33,446 nucleotides of DNA from Clostridia bacterium (GTDB taxonomy: Bacteria; Bacillota; Peptococcia; DRI-13; SV3-B141). Below the pieces are notes generated by a model that was given only the letters and a program-made list of their open reading frames with translations, did no database searches and was not told the DNA's origin. Shown in pieces: positions 1 to 8,076 of this stretch. The DNA is taken from NCBI GenBank assembly GCA_018433015.1, contig JAHDSB010000099.1, forward strand, positions 1 through 33,446, given 5' to 3'. The position numbers and the translations under genes were made by a program. How positions within the stretch are numbered: the stretch's first letter is position 1; the number at the start of each line of letters is the position of its first letter.

Positions 1-1602
1 AATGATTTAAAAAAAGAAAGTGTAAGGTATGGAGGTGCAGCGACACCACCAGTTGCTCCGACTATGGAAGGGTACATTTCTACAGGCTGGGATAAAGCAT
101 TTGACAATATAACCTCAGATATGGAAATAAGAGCACAATATCAAGTATTACAGTACACTGTAAGTTTTGAAAGTAATGGAGGAAGTACAGTTGACCCTAT
201 TGCAGGAGACTACGGAACAACCATAAATAAACCGACAGCTCCTACAAAAGAGGGATATATATTTGAAGGTTGGTATAAAGATAGCGAACTAATTAACCAA
301 TGGGATTTTGAAAACGATAAAGTTCCAGCGAAGAATATAACTTTATTTGCAAAATATCACTGTATAAGTAGCGACACAAGAAAGCCAGCAAAGCGAGAGC
401 AATCCAAATCTAGGGAAGATATCAATGTCATTGTGGATGATCAGAAAAATAACAAAGATGTAAACATTTCAGATGAGAGAGAGACATTGACAATACAAAT
501 AGATTCAAATGAACCTAAGCAGATAAGAACTCAGTTAACCGGTAATATTGTGAAAAGAATGGAACAGGAAAAACAAATTTTGATAATCAAAACGGGCGAT
601 GTGAAATATTCTATTCCTGCCAAAGAAATTACAATAGATGCCGTGGCAAAAATTCTTGGAGTAAAATCGGATTCTCTTGAGGATATAGTAGTTGATATTA
701 TGATAACCAAGGTAGATGAACAGAAAAAAGCTGAGATTATAAAAAATGCAGCTACAGGAGGGTATGAAATTTTAGTGCATCCTGAGCAATTTAAGATATT
801 TGCTAAAACCGAGTCAAAAACTGGTGAGACCAAGGAAATAACCGTCTCTAATTTTACTACTTATGTTTCTAGGATATTAGAAATACCAGCGAATATTGAT
901 CCTGAGAAAGTTACAACCGGTATAATCTACAATGGAGATGGGGTATTTAGTCATATTCCTACCAGTGTATTTCAAGATGATGGAAAGTGGTATGCTAAGC
1001 TGAACTCTCTAACAAACTCAATATATTCAGTTGTATGGAATCCTGTTTATGTTGAAACTGTAGAAAGTCACTGGTCAAAAGAAGCTGTAAATGATATGGC
1101 TTCAAGACTGGTTATTAAAGCCCCGGAAAGCTTTCACCCTGATAAAGAGATCGCAAGAGGAGAATTTGCAGAGATTATTACAAAAGCAATAGGAATTTAT
1201 CGTACTCAAACAGTCCAGGAAAACCAATTCAGTGATGTAACGGTGACAAATGAACTTGGTGATGCTATAACCATTGCAGTAGACTATGGAATTATGACTG
1301 GGTATACAGATGGTACCTTTAGACCTGATGCACAAATCACTAGAGAAGAGGCGATGGTCATGTATGCAAGAGCAATGGATATTGTGAGACTTGAGGAAAT
1401 TGATAACGATAGAATTGAAACTTACAGAGATAAAGGCCAAATCTCAGTTTGGACATATGATGCAGTTAAGAAGGTAATAAATTCAGGTGTGTTTAACGGT
1501 ACAACAGAGAACACTATCGCTCCCAAGAGAACATTAACTTGTGCAGAAGCGGCAACAGCCATTCGAAACTTGTTAATTAAATCAAAATTGATTAATGATT
1601 AA
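1..1602 (+). CDS. SLH-domain surface protein with InlB-type repeats (5' truncated)
   Basis: The reading frame is open from base 1, so the gene starts upstream; an in-frame ATG at 64 falls inside a repeat and is not the real start. The first 45 residues are the end of one InlB B-type (Listeria-Bacteroides) repeat, followed by a second full copy to about residue 118 (SNGGSTVDPI, GYIFEGWYKD, ITLFAKY). A charged linker follows, then about 230 residues I do not recognise. The C-terminus has three S-layer-homology repeats: WSKEAVNDMASR to IGIY, FSDV to VMYARAM with YGIMTGYTDGTFRPDAQITREE, and a last one to NLLIKS. SLH repeats bind secondary cell-wall polymer, so the protein is probably surface-anchored; InlB repeats suggest an adhesive or structural role. 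There is no LPXTG motif. A strong hairpin follows the stop. Confidence 0.9.
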   Translation, partial: NDLKKESVRYGGAATPPVAPTMEGYISTGWDKAFDNITSDMEIRAQYQVLQYTVSFESNGGSTVDPIAGDYGTTINKPTAPTKEGYIFEGWYKDSELINQWDFENDKVPAKNITLFAKYHCISSDTRKPAKREQSKSREDINVIVDDQKNNKDVNISDERETLTIQIDSNEPKQIRTQLTGNIVKRMEQEKQILIIKTGDVKYSIPAKEITIDAVAKILGVKSDSLEDIVVDIMITKVDEQKKAEIIKNAATGGYEILVHPEQFKIFAKTESKTGETKEITVSNFTTYVSRILEIPANIDPEKVTTGIIYNGDGVFSHIPTSVFQDDGKWYAKLNSLTNSIYSVVWNPVYVETVESHWSKEAVNDMASRLVIKAPESFHPDKEIARGEFAEIITKAIGIYRTQTVQENQFSDVTVTNELGDAITIAVDYGIMTGYTDGTFRPDAQITREEAMVMYARAMDIVRLEEIDNDRIETYRDKGQISVWTYDAVKKVINSGVFNGTTENTIAPKRTLTCAEAATAIRNLLIKSKLIND

Positions 1603-1610
1603 AAGTATAA

Positions 1611-1649
1611 ACAATAATCACAATGCTATTAAAGCATTGGGATTATTGT
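1611..1649 (+). terminator. Probable rho-independent terminator of the SLH gene
   Basis: A near-perfect stem begins 8 nt after the stop: ACAATAATC and CAATGCT pair with AGCATTG and GATTATTGT around the loop ATTAA, with one A-G mismatch. A run of six T lies 12 nt downstream (1662-1667), so the U-tract is offset rather than immediate. Confidence 0.65.
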
Positions 1650-1822
1650 ATTCCGAATAGGTTTTTTGCCATTATCACCGTATGCCTAAAAATACCCATG
1701 ATAAAGATTACTACAAATTGAGTCTATTATAATGATCTTTTTTATTTAAGGAATAATACTTAAAAATACAATTTGAATTTAAGAAAGTGATGATATGACT
1801 AACAGTGATGTTGTACCCATAG

Positions 1823-2056
1823 ATTGATAAACGAGAAGTTTTAACAGGAGTAGAAACCAGGAGTTCTTCTCCTGTGAGAATATTAAGACAAGATAATTAT
1901 TAATGAAGCATTTCCGGTCTATATCCTGCCGATGAAGGAGCAGGTTATGCAGGAGGGATCATTTCGGCAGCAGTATATGGTCTTAGAGTAGCAGAAACTG
2001 TAGTTCAACGTTTTCGACCTTTAAGAGAAGTAGAGGAAATACTCTGTTACAGTTAG
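1823..2056 (+). pseudogene. Decayed C-terminal tail of a COG2509-type FAD-dependent dehydrogenase
   Basis: One frame, without any start codon context, encodes EVLTGVETRSSSPVRILRQ (1835-1891) and then, after two consecutive stop codons (TAA TGA, 1901-1906), GLYPADEGAGYAGGIISAAV and a matching tail to TAG at 2054. These are the two hallmark C-terminal motifs of the NAD/FAD-utilising dehydrogenase family COG2509 (normally LTGVETR-SSPVRI followed by GLYP-GEGAGYAGGI-SAAVDG). The two parts lie in the same frame with the expected spacing, so the relic is disrupted by stops rather than by a frameshift. The N-terminal FAD-binding region is missing from the window. I infer a gene lost by deletion and point mutation. 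Confidence 0.75.
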
Positions 2057-2319
2057 ACTCTTCTCCTAATTTCATAATATTATTAAGGATTATTATTATT
2101 AGATTTATAAAAAGTATACTTAAATAAAAAAATATACTTAAATATGGAATGATAAGGAAATGAAAATGGCGAAAATATGGTAGAATAAAACAGTATTATA
2201 GGTATTTAATAAATAAAATGTCAAAGATTCCAGATTTAATATTAAAAACATTTACATTAACAGAATTTTCAAGTAAGTGATAAAAGTAAGTGATAATTAG
2301 TTAAAAGAGGTAGGCCCTG
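2057..2319. other. AT-rich intergenic leader with short direct repeats
   Basis: No gene is visible here. Two 12-bp direct repeats stand out: TATACTTAAATA at 2115-2126 and 2133-2144, and AAGTAAGTGATA at 2271-2282 and 2284-2295. The second pair sits just upstream of the ribosome site of the next gene. The stretch must hold the promoter of the gene at 2320, but no -35/-10 pair is convincing by eye. Confidence 0.4.
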
Positions 2320-3471
2320 ATGAAACATGTAGTTAAGCTATTAATAATATTTGTAATAGGCTTATTTTTACCACTAGGAGCTTATGGGGAAGATATTAAT
2401 AAAACATCTACTAAGGAAGCACAAATCGGTTTTACTTTAAACAATGGCCAAAAGTGGCGTATCGGCTATTGTGAAAGTCAACCATACTTTGAATTTGATG
2501 GTATCCTTTATGGGATAGTAAATGGGCTTGAGGAGATGGGATGGCTTGAAAACACATCTGCATTACCCTACACTCCATTTCAAGAGGATACCGGCTCTAT
2601 GTGGCAATGGCTTGCAACTCATGATTTAGGACCTTATATCGAATTTGTAGAAGATGCCCACTATGATTTAAGTGTGGATTCAGGGGAGGAAATAATAAAA
2701 CGTTTACAAGACGATAAGGATATAGATTTAATGATATTAAACGGTACTTTAGCCGGATTAACGCTGGCAAGTGATAAGCATTCTGTTCCTTCTTTGGTTT
2801 TTGGTACCAGCAATGCTGTTAAATCTGGGATTATTGAATCGGAAAACGACTCAGGTATGAATCATATTTGGGCTCATGTAGATCCCGGAGTATTTAAACG
2901 GCAAGTAGAAGTCTTTTATGATATTTTTCACTTTAAAAAGCTAGGTATTTTGTATGTAAATGATTCATTCCGCAGGGATTTTGCCGCAGTTGATGATGTT
3001 GAAAGTGTTGCCCAAGAGAAAGGCTTTGAAGTTGTCCATCATCAGATGGTTTATGATCCTAATAACATAGAAAAATATCATAAAGATGTTTTAGAAGCTC
3101 ATGAAAAACTGGCTCGAGAAGTAGACGCTATGTATGTTACTAACGGGGCATGGGAGACCAGCAAGATATATGAACTGTTGGAGCCATTTTATAAAAAAAA
3201 GATACCAGTTTTTTCTCAGGTTGGATCTGGAGAAGTAAGGCATGGTTCCTTAATAAGTCTAGCCCGTGCTAATTATTATGGTATTGGTAGTTTCGGAGCA
3301 CAGACAATCGCAGCAGTTTTTAAGGGGATATCTCCAAGAAGTTTACCCCAGTGTTATGAAGATGCTCCTAGTATAGCTCTAAACTTAGAGGTTGCAGGAA
3401 TCATTGGGTATAAACCGACTTTTGACATACTCTTAGTAGCAGATGAAATATACCTGAAGATAGAAAGATAA
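2320..3471 (+). CDS. ABC_sub_bind-type periplasmic binding protein
   Basis: A 383-residue secreted protein with a clear N-terminal signal peptide (MKHVVKLLIIFVIGLFLP, cleavage probably near AYG-E, residue 23). No lipobox cysteine is seen. The body has the two-lobe periplasmic-binding-protein pattern of the COG2984/ABC_sub_bind (TrpX-like) family: an early lobe (IGYCESQPYFEFDGILYGI), a phrase equivalent to 'DLMILNGTLAG', the inter-lobe stretch with KLGILYVND, and the end with IGYKPTFDILLVADEIY. The ligand is unknown. No ABC permease or ATPase is adjacent. Instead the next gene, 37 bp downstream on the same strand, is an MFS protein with an extracytoplasmic sensor-like module, suggesting that the binding protein presents ligand to that sensor (inference). 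ATG start at 2320 is preceded by AAGAGG at a suitable distance. Confidence 0.8.
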   Translation: MKHVVKLLIIFVIGLFLPLGAYGEDINKTSTKEAQIGFTLNNGQKWRIGYCESQPYFEFDGILYGIVNGLEEMGWLENTSALPYTPFQEDTGSMWQWLATHDLGPYIEFVEDAHYDLSVDSGEEIIKRLQDDKDIDLMILNGTLAGLTLASDKHSVPSLVFGTSNAVKSGIIESENDSGMNHIWAHVDPGVFKRQVEVFYDIFHFKKLGILYVNDSFRRDFAAVDDVESVAQEKGFEVVHHQMVYDPNNIEKYHKDVLEAHEKLAREVDAMYVTNGAWETSKIYELLEPFYKKKIPVFSQVGSGEVRHGSLISLARANYYGIGSFGAQTIAAVFKGISPRSLPQCYEDAPSIALNLEVAGIIGYKPTFDILLVADEIYLKIER

Positions 3472-3508
3472 GGATTAATGGGGAGTCAGCAGGGATAGGA
3501 GCTTATAG

Positions 3509-5893
3509 ATGAAATCACATAAATATAAGACACGCAGATCATTAATAATAATTTTAACTATTCTACTGATCGTTGTTCTGGGATTTACAGGGGCGTTAAA
3601 TATAATGTCATTCCAGGAGAACTACTCTGACTCCTTGGTATCTTCCTATACGGTACTTGGCAGGGAAACAGTAGGGAGAATAGAATATGCTATCAAATAT
3701 GGCAAGCCCCTAGATAGTTTTTGGGGCATGGATAAATTACTTGAAGAAATAATCAGTATTTCTCCTGATGTGGATAGGGCTCAAATATTACTTCTAAATG
3801 GTCAGGTAATATATGATCAAAATGGCACGGTAGATGACAGAAAAATACCGGGAATTCTCTTAGAAAGCATTAACTTCCATGACATTGAGGACACTGATAA
3901 TTACGAAGCTTTGGTATATGATGGTGAATATTATCTGTTTTTACCTATTTATGATAGGGATAATCAATGGGTAGGTAGTTTAAATATCAAATTTGATGAA
4001 AGTGTTGTAAAATCCGTCGTCTATACCCAAATGAGCGAGCTGGTGAAATATCTTGTACTCATGGTAATTGTTGGACTGGTAGTGCTTATTTTTATCACTA
4101 TGAGGTTTTCCTTTATTGAGTATAGTGGAAGGATGAGGAGTAAGAAGTTTATAGTTTTTATTTTGGTTCTCTTAGGTTTTCTGCAAATTGTTTATGGATT
4201 CCTTAATTACAGTGTTTTTAGAAAAGCTTATTTAGAGGTGGCTCATGATAATACGGCTACCATCTCAAAGGTAATTAAAAATAATGTGAATATTGTTTTA
4301 GAAAAAGGAGTTCTGTATACCGAACTTTATAATATCGAAGATTATTTGAATAAGATACTGGCTGCCGTTCCTGAAATGGAAAATATTGAAATATATAGGG
4401 GTGATAAAGAACTACTTTATTCTACCCGGGAAAAAGAAGTTTTTCAGGATACATCTATAAATCCAGAGTATTTGCATATCCAACAGTTGACAAGGGACTT
4501 GCACGGAAAACAGGGAACTGTTCGGATAGAAATATCTCAGAAAAGCATTGCAGATAAGCTGCGCAGAATACTGTTAGACACTGCCACTGTTTTAGTTATT
4601 TCATTTATATTTATGGTTGAAGTGACTTTGTTTGTCATCTTACTGCTTGAAAAAAGAATAAGTAATGGACTAATAGAGCTTGATGGGGATCGCAAAACAA
4701 TATCGATAGTTCGTTATCTTGCATTTCTCATATTTGCAGCGGCCTATATGTCCACAAGCTTTATTCCGATATTGATGAATAAGCTTTATCAACCACTTTT
4801 AGGTCTGCCAAAAAATGTAGTATTAGGGTTACCTATTTCTGCTGAAATGTTATTTGGAGCCTTAGCCACAGTGGGAGCAGGCTACAGTTTAGATAAAACG
4901 GGGTACAAGCCTATCCTAATAAGGGGAATTATCCTTTTTTGTGCGGGAACCCTTGTTTCGGCAGTTGCTTGGGATGGAGTGTCCTTTATAGTTGCAAGAT
5001 CTATAGTCGGTATAGGGTTTGGAATAGTCTTAATGGCCCTGAGAACTATTGTCGTATCTGTACCAGATGCTTTATTGAAGAATCAAGGGATTGCAGCACT
5101 GAACTCAGGAGCTTTCGCCGGTGTAAACTGTGGAATTATAATTGGAGCAATGCTTGCCGATAGAATTGGCTATTCCCGGGTTTTCTTCGTAGCCTGTGTG
5201 CTTTTAATAATATCCTGGCGTGTAGCTAAAGCTTTTGTAGAAAATAAAATACCACAAGCAACTAATAAAGAAGTTGAAGCAAATCAATCTGACTCAAAAC
5301 CATTTATTCTTGATAAGAAAGTCTTATCATTTTTTATGTTAGTTCTAATACCTGTTTCCATTTCCGGTATGTTTTTGAATTACCTCTTTCCTATTTATGC
5401 AGATAACATGGGGGTCTCTGCTACCGGTATTGGAAGAGCATTCCTGGTTAATGGCTTACTTATTATATATGCTGGTCCAGTTCTAAGCAGATACTCAGAA
5501 AAATACTTAGGAACAAAAAAATCATTAGTGACAGCGTCACTAATGATGGGTTTGTCGATGCTTATTTTTGCTGGTTGGGGTACACTATCAGCCGCTTATA
5601 CAGCCGTTATACTGATGGGACTAGCTGATAGCTTTGGCGTGGCAGCTCAGAGTAATTATTTTTTTAATTTAAGAGCCGTTTCCCGTTTGGGTGAAGGTAA
5701 GGCAGTTGCTTACTTCAGTATAATAGGAAAGTTAGGCCAGATGCTGGGACCAATCATATTTGGTTCTGCAGCTGTCTTGGGGATGGCTGAAGGAACAGGT
5801 GTCATAGGAAGTGTTGCAGTGATTTCTTTTTCCGTATTTGCTATAGCAAATAAAGACTTTTTTATTAAGAAAAAACTGACAAAAAGATATTGA
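3509..5893 (+). CDS. MFS transporter fused to N-terminal extracytoplasmic sensor region
   Basis: The 794-residue protein has three parts. Residues 10-32 are a membrane helix, followed by about 145 residues outside the cytoplasm that look like a chemoreceptor/Cache-type sensor (DRAQILLLNGQVIYD, YYLFLPIYDRDNQWVGSLNI). Two helices (about 180-200 and 213-235) flank a short loop, then a second sensor-like segment runs to about 355, followed by a helix near 360-380. From about residue 395 there is a complete 12-helix major-facilitator domain, with GYSLDKTGYKP in the loop-2/3 position and ARSIVGIGFGIVLM in helix 4. A stand-alone MFS protein is about 400 residues, so the N-terminal half is an addition. 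No histidine kinase, HAMP or GGDEF domain is present. Substrate unknown. It follows the binding protein at 37 bp spacing with GGAG at 3498 ahead of ATG 3509. Confidence 0.82.
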   Translation: MKSHKYKTRRSLIIILTILLIVVLGFTGALNIMSFQENYSDSLVSSYTVLGRETVGRIEYAIKYGKPLDSFWGMDKLLEEIISISPDVDRAQILLLNGQVIYDQNGTVDDRKIPGILLESINFHDIEDTDNYEALVYDGEYYLFLPIYDRDNQWVGSLNIKFDESVVKSVVYTQMSELVKYLVLMVIVGLVVLIFITMRFSFIEYSGRMRSKKFIVFILVLLGFLQIVYGFLNYSVFRKAYLEVAHDNTATISKVIKNNVNIVLEKGVLYTELYNIEDYLNKILAAVPEMENIEIYRGDKELLYSTREKEVFQDTSINPEYLHIQQLTRDLHGKQGTVRIEISQKSIADKLRRILLDTATVLVISFIFMVEVTLFVILLLEKRISNGLIELDGDRKTISIVRYLAFLIFAAAYMSTSFIPILMNKLYQPLLGLPKNVVLGLPISAEMLFGALATVGAGYSLDKTGYKPILIRGIILFCAGTLVSAVAWDGVSFIVARSIVGIGFGIVLMALRTIVVSVPDALLKNQGIAALNSGAFAGVNCGIIIGAMLADRIGYSRVFFVACVLLIISWRVAKAFVENKIPQATNKEVEANQSDSKPFILDKKVLSFFMLVLIPVSISGMFLNYLFPIYADNMGVSATGIGRAFLVNGLLIIYAGPVLSRYSEKYLGTKKSLVTASLMMGLSMLIFAGWGTLSAAYTAVILMGLADSFGVAAQSNYFFNLRAVSRLGEGKAVAYFSIIGKLGQMLGPIIFGSAAVLGMAEGTGVIGSVAVISFSVFAIANKDFFIKKKLTKRY

Positions 5894-5911
5894 TAAGAAG
5901 TGGTAGTATCG

Positions 5912-6063
5912 GCGGTAATTAGCTAGCAGATAAAGTGAAACTTCATTTAGTGGGGGTTTTCTTCACCCCACTGAATGTTAGTTGAACCATTCCAGGAGCT
6001 TAGCACCGCTTATCTCCCACTTTGAGAAGAGGGAGTCTTAGCGGTGGTTAGCTATCGGATAAA
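5912..6063 (+). repeat. Two-hairpin intergenic element, copy A
   Basis: Downstream of the MFS gene lies a GGGG/CCCC hairpin (5944-5977; CATTTAGTGGGG with CCCCACTGAATG, one G-T pair) and then a second one (6004-6046; CACCGCT pairing with AGCGGTG, with an inner CTCCC/GGGAG stem). The 23 bases at 6041-6063 recur, with four changes, at 5912-5934, immediately before the first hairpin, so the element seems to be a partial tandem unit. A related two-hairpin arrangement occurs at 16349-16470. There is no U-tract after either hairpin, so I do not call a terminator. Function unknown; it may be a repeated structured RNA or a mobile intergenic repeat. Confidence 0.6.
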
Positions 6064-6085
6064 AATCCATAAGGAGTTGGACAAG

Positions 6086-6910
6086 TTGTCTTTACGTGTA
6101 GCGTTTCATGAGGAAATGTGCAGTGGTAGAAAATATTCTATCTCCGGCGGGGAAGAAATACTGATTCGTGCTGCCCGTTTTACTGATATACCTGAAATAG
6201 TTTGTTTATTAAAAAGTATTCAAATAACACCAGGAAATTTAAATGCGAAGCTTTCGATAGATAACAAAGACAGTTTTAAAAATAGGGGCGGTTTTTTTCA
6301 AATATGGAATGCGGAAGAACTTTCTCGTCTTATGCATGATGACAAAAATCTGATTTTGGTTGCTGTTGGCAATAGTAAGGGAAAAGAAGTTATATACGGT
6401 TTCTTGTGGTGCAGGCTTTCCCTTGACAGTATTTTAGTCAGTGATTGGAAGTTGGATAAAGGGATATTAAGCGCAAGTCAAATATGCAAATATAATGCTG
6501 CGTTAGAGAATAATTTGATTATTACTGCTGTAGAATGTGCTATTCACCCAAATGGTCATGGGGTTGGAATTTCCTATCGTATTATTTATGAAATGTATAA
6601 TTGGCTGTGGAAAAGAGGATTTTTATACTCAGTTTTGCAAGCTTACAGAATCCTGGGGGAGTATAAGGAAGGATTCTTTGTTAAAGGGGAATTGCCAAAT
6701 AAGGCCAGTATTAACCATATAAAAAAATATGGTGCTGTTTGCATTAAAAGAGCATTTGTACCTGATCAGACAGTTGGTAATAGAAGGATCAAGGTAAGTG
6801 CAGATGTTTTTTTACTGGATTTAGAAAATGCAGTTAAAAAGCTTGAGGATTTGATATCAAAAATTTCCTTGGAAAAACAAAAATGCTCTGGAACAGGAGG
6901 TTATATATGA
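6086..6910 (+). CDS. GNAT-family acyltransferase-like protein
   Basis: I start the gene at TTG 6086, which has AAGGAG at 6071-6076 with a 9-nt spacer. The longer frame from GTG 6044 would begin inside the hairpin element and has no ribosome site. The 274-residue product opens a GNAT fold at about residue 25 (ILIRAARFTDIPEIVCLL), and the acetyl-CoA-binding motif A region is ECAIHPNGHGVGISYRIIYE, a good beta4-alpha3 match though the usual Q/RxxGxG is changed to NGHGVG. Family members transfer an acyl group from CoA or ACP to an amine. The stop overlaps the start of the next gene by 4 nt (ATGA), so it belongs to the NHLP export operon and may act on its peptide cargo (inference). Compare the tandem GNAT at 22589. 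Confidence 0.7.
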   Translation: MSLRVAFHEEMCSGRKYSISGGEEILIRAARFTDIPEIVCLLKSIQITPGNLNAKLSIDNKDSFKNRGGFFQIWNAEELSRLMHDDKNLILVAVGNSKGKEVIYGFLWCRLSLDSILVSDWKLDKGILSASQICKYNAALENNLIITAVECAIHPNGHGVGISYRIIYEMYNWLWKRGFLYSVLQAYRILGEYKEGFFVKGELPNKASINHIKKYGAVCIKRAFVPDQTVGNRRIKVSADVFLLDLENAVKKLEDLISKISLEKQKCSGTGGYI

Positions 6911-8058
6911 AAAAAATAATTGCCACCTTTCTAATGTTATTAATATGTATCTCAGGATGCGGGACACGAGAAAACAGTGCTGGGGCATGGGAGGTCTTGT
7001 CAAACAAATTTGACGACAGCATTTTCATTGGCGTTGTAGGAACAATGTGGATTATGGAGGATGCCAGTAAGTATCTTGATGGTGTTAGATTAGCTGTTGA
7101 GGAAATAAATGCTGAGGGTGGTATTAATAATCGTGATATAAAGATCTTAGAATTAGATGACAAGGCTCAAACAATGGAAGGCATTAAAATAGCCCAGAAA
7201 CTGGTAGAAGAACCTAAAGTATCGGCTGTGATAGGTCATTGGGATTCTCATGTTACTGTACCTGCGGCAAGTATCTATGAAAATGCAGGTGTTCTAATGA
7301 TGACAGCTATGGCTACAAGCTCAAAACTGACGCAAAATGGTTACAAGTATATTTTTCGCAATATTCCAAGCGATGATAAAATGGGCGAGGAGATGGCTAC
7401 GTTTGCCGGTGAACAGGGTTTAAAGCGAATAGCAATATATTATTCAGATACGGATTATGGCCGGGGTTTGGCGAATGCCTTTGAAAAGGTCGCCCAGGGT
7501 GAAGATGTAAAGATAGTAGACAGGACCACTTATTTTATTAATGAAGATGATTTTGAACGGACCATGGAAAGGTGGAAAGCCTTTGATTTTGACGGAGTAT
7601 TTATTGCTGATTATATGCCTGATGCCGGAAGTGTAATTAAGAGGATAAGAGATGTATACCCGGATATTCCTATTATGGGTACAGACGGACTTGATTCTCC
7701 AGATTTTATTGATGTCCTTGGGGATGCTGCAGAGGGAATTGTACTAGCTACTTTACTTGATCCGGAAACTGATAATCCTGAGCTTATTCAGTTTATTAAT
7801 AATTTTGGGGAGCGCTATAATGATGAACCTGATGTGTATGCAGTTCAAGGATATGAAACTGTCAAGCTTTTGAGTGCAGCCATGAAAGCTGCCGAGGAGC
7901 TAACTCCTGATCAGATTGCAGAAGCATTAAGGGCTACAGAACAATGGCCTGGCTTAACCGGTACTTTAAAAGTTGAGGAGAATGGCGATGTTACAGGGAA
8001 AATCATTCATAAAAAAGTAGTGAGAAACGGAAAATTTGAATACATTCCTATCCCGTAG
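6907..8058 (+). CDS. LivJ-type substrate-binding lipoprotein (Peripla_BP_6)
   Basis: ATG 6907 follows AGGAGG with normal spacing and overlaps the preceding stop; an in-frame upstream ATG (6883) lies inside the previous gene and would spoil the signal peptide. The product is 383 residues. It opens with a lipoprotein signal (MKKIIATFLMLLICISGC, lipobox ISGC), so it should be anchored to the outer face of the membrane. The rest is the branched-chain-amino-acid binding-protein fold: LDGVRLAVEEINAEGGINNR, SAVIGHWDSHVTVPAA, IAIYYSDTDYGRG, and a C-terminal EALRATEQWPGLTGTL. No LivHMGF permease or ATPase genes accompany it. It sits at the head of the NHLP export genes, so it could be an export accessory or a receptor for product or producer signal (inference). 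Confidence 0.85.
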   Translation: MKKIIATFLMLLICISGCGTRENSAGAWEVLSNKFDDSIFIGVVGTMWIMEDASKYLDGVRLAVEEINAEGGINNRDIKILELDDKAQTMEGIKIAQKLVEEPKVSAVIGHWDSHVTVPAASIYENAGVLMMTAMATSSKLTQNGYKYIFRNIPSDDKMGEEMATFAGEQGLKRIAIYYSDTDYGRGLANAFEKVAQGEDVKIVDRTTYFINEDDFERTMERWKAFDFDGVFIADYMPDAGSVIKRIRDVYPDIPIMGTDGLDSPDFIDVLGDAAEGIVLATLLDPETDNPELIQFINNFGERYNDEPDVYAVQGYETVKLLSAAMKAAEELTPDQIAEALRATEQWPGLTGTLKVEENGDVTGKIIHKKVVRNGKFEYIPIP

Positions 8059-8076
8059 CACTAAGGAGGTTTGTTT

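Noticed and set aside
4939-5163. 74-residue plus-strand frame inside the MFS gene
   Set aside because: It is a shifted-frame shadow of the MFS transporter, has no ribosome site and reads as low-quality cysteine-rich sequence.
5944-5977. GGGG/CCCC hairpin as a terminator of the MFS gene
   Set aside because: No U-tract follows, and the same architecture occurs at 16349, so it is better treated as a repeated element.
6044-6085. GTG 6044 as the start of the first GNAT gene
   Set aside because: It lies inside a hairpin of the repeat element without a ribosome site; TTG 6086 has AAGGAG at proper spacing.
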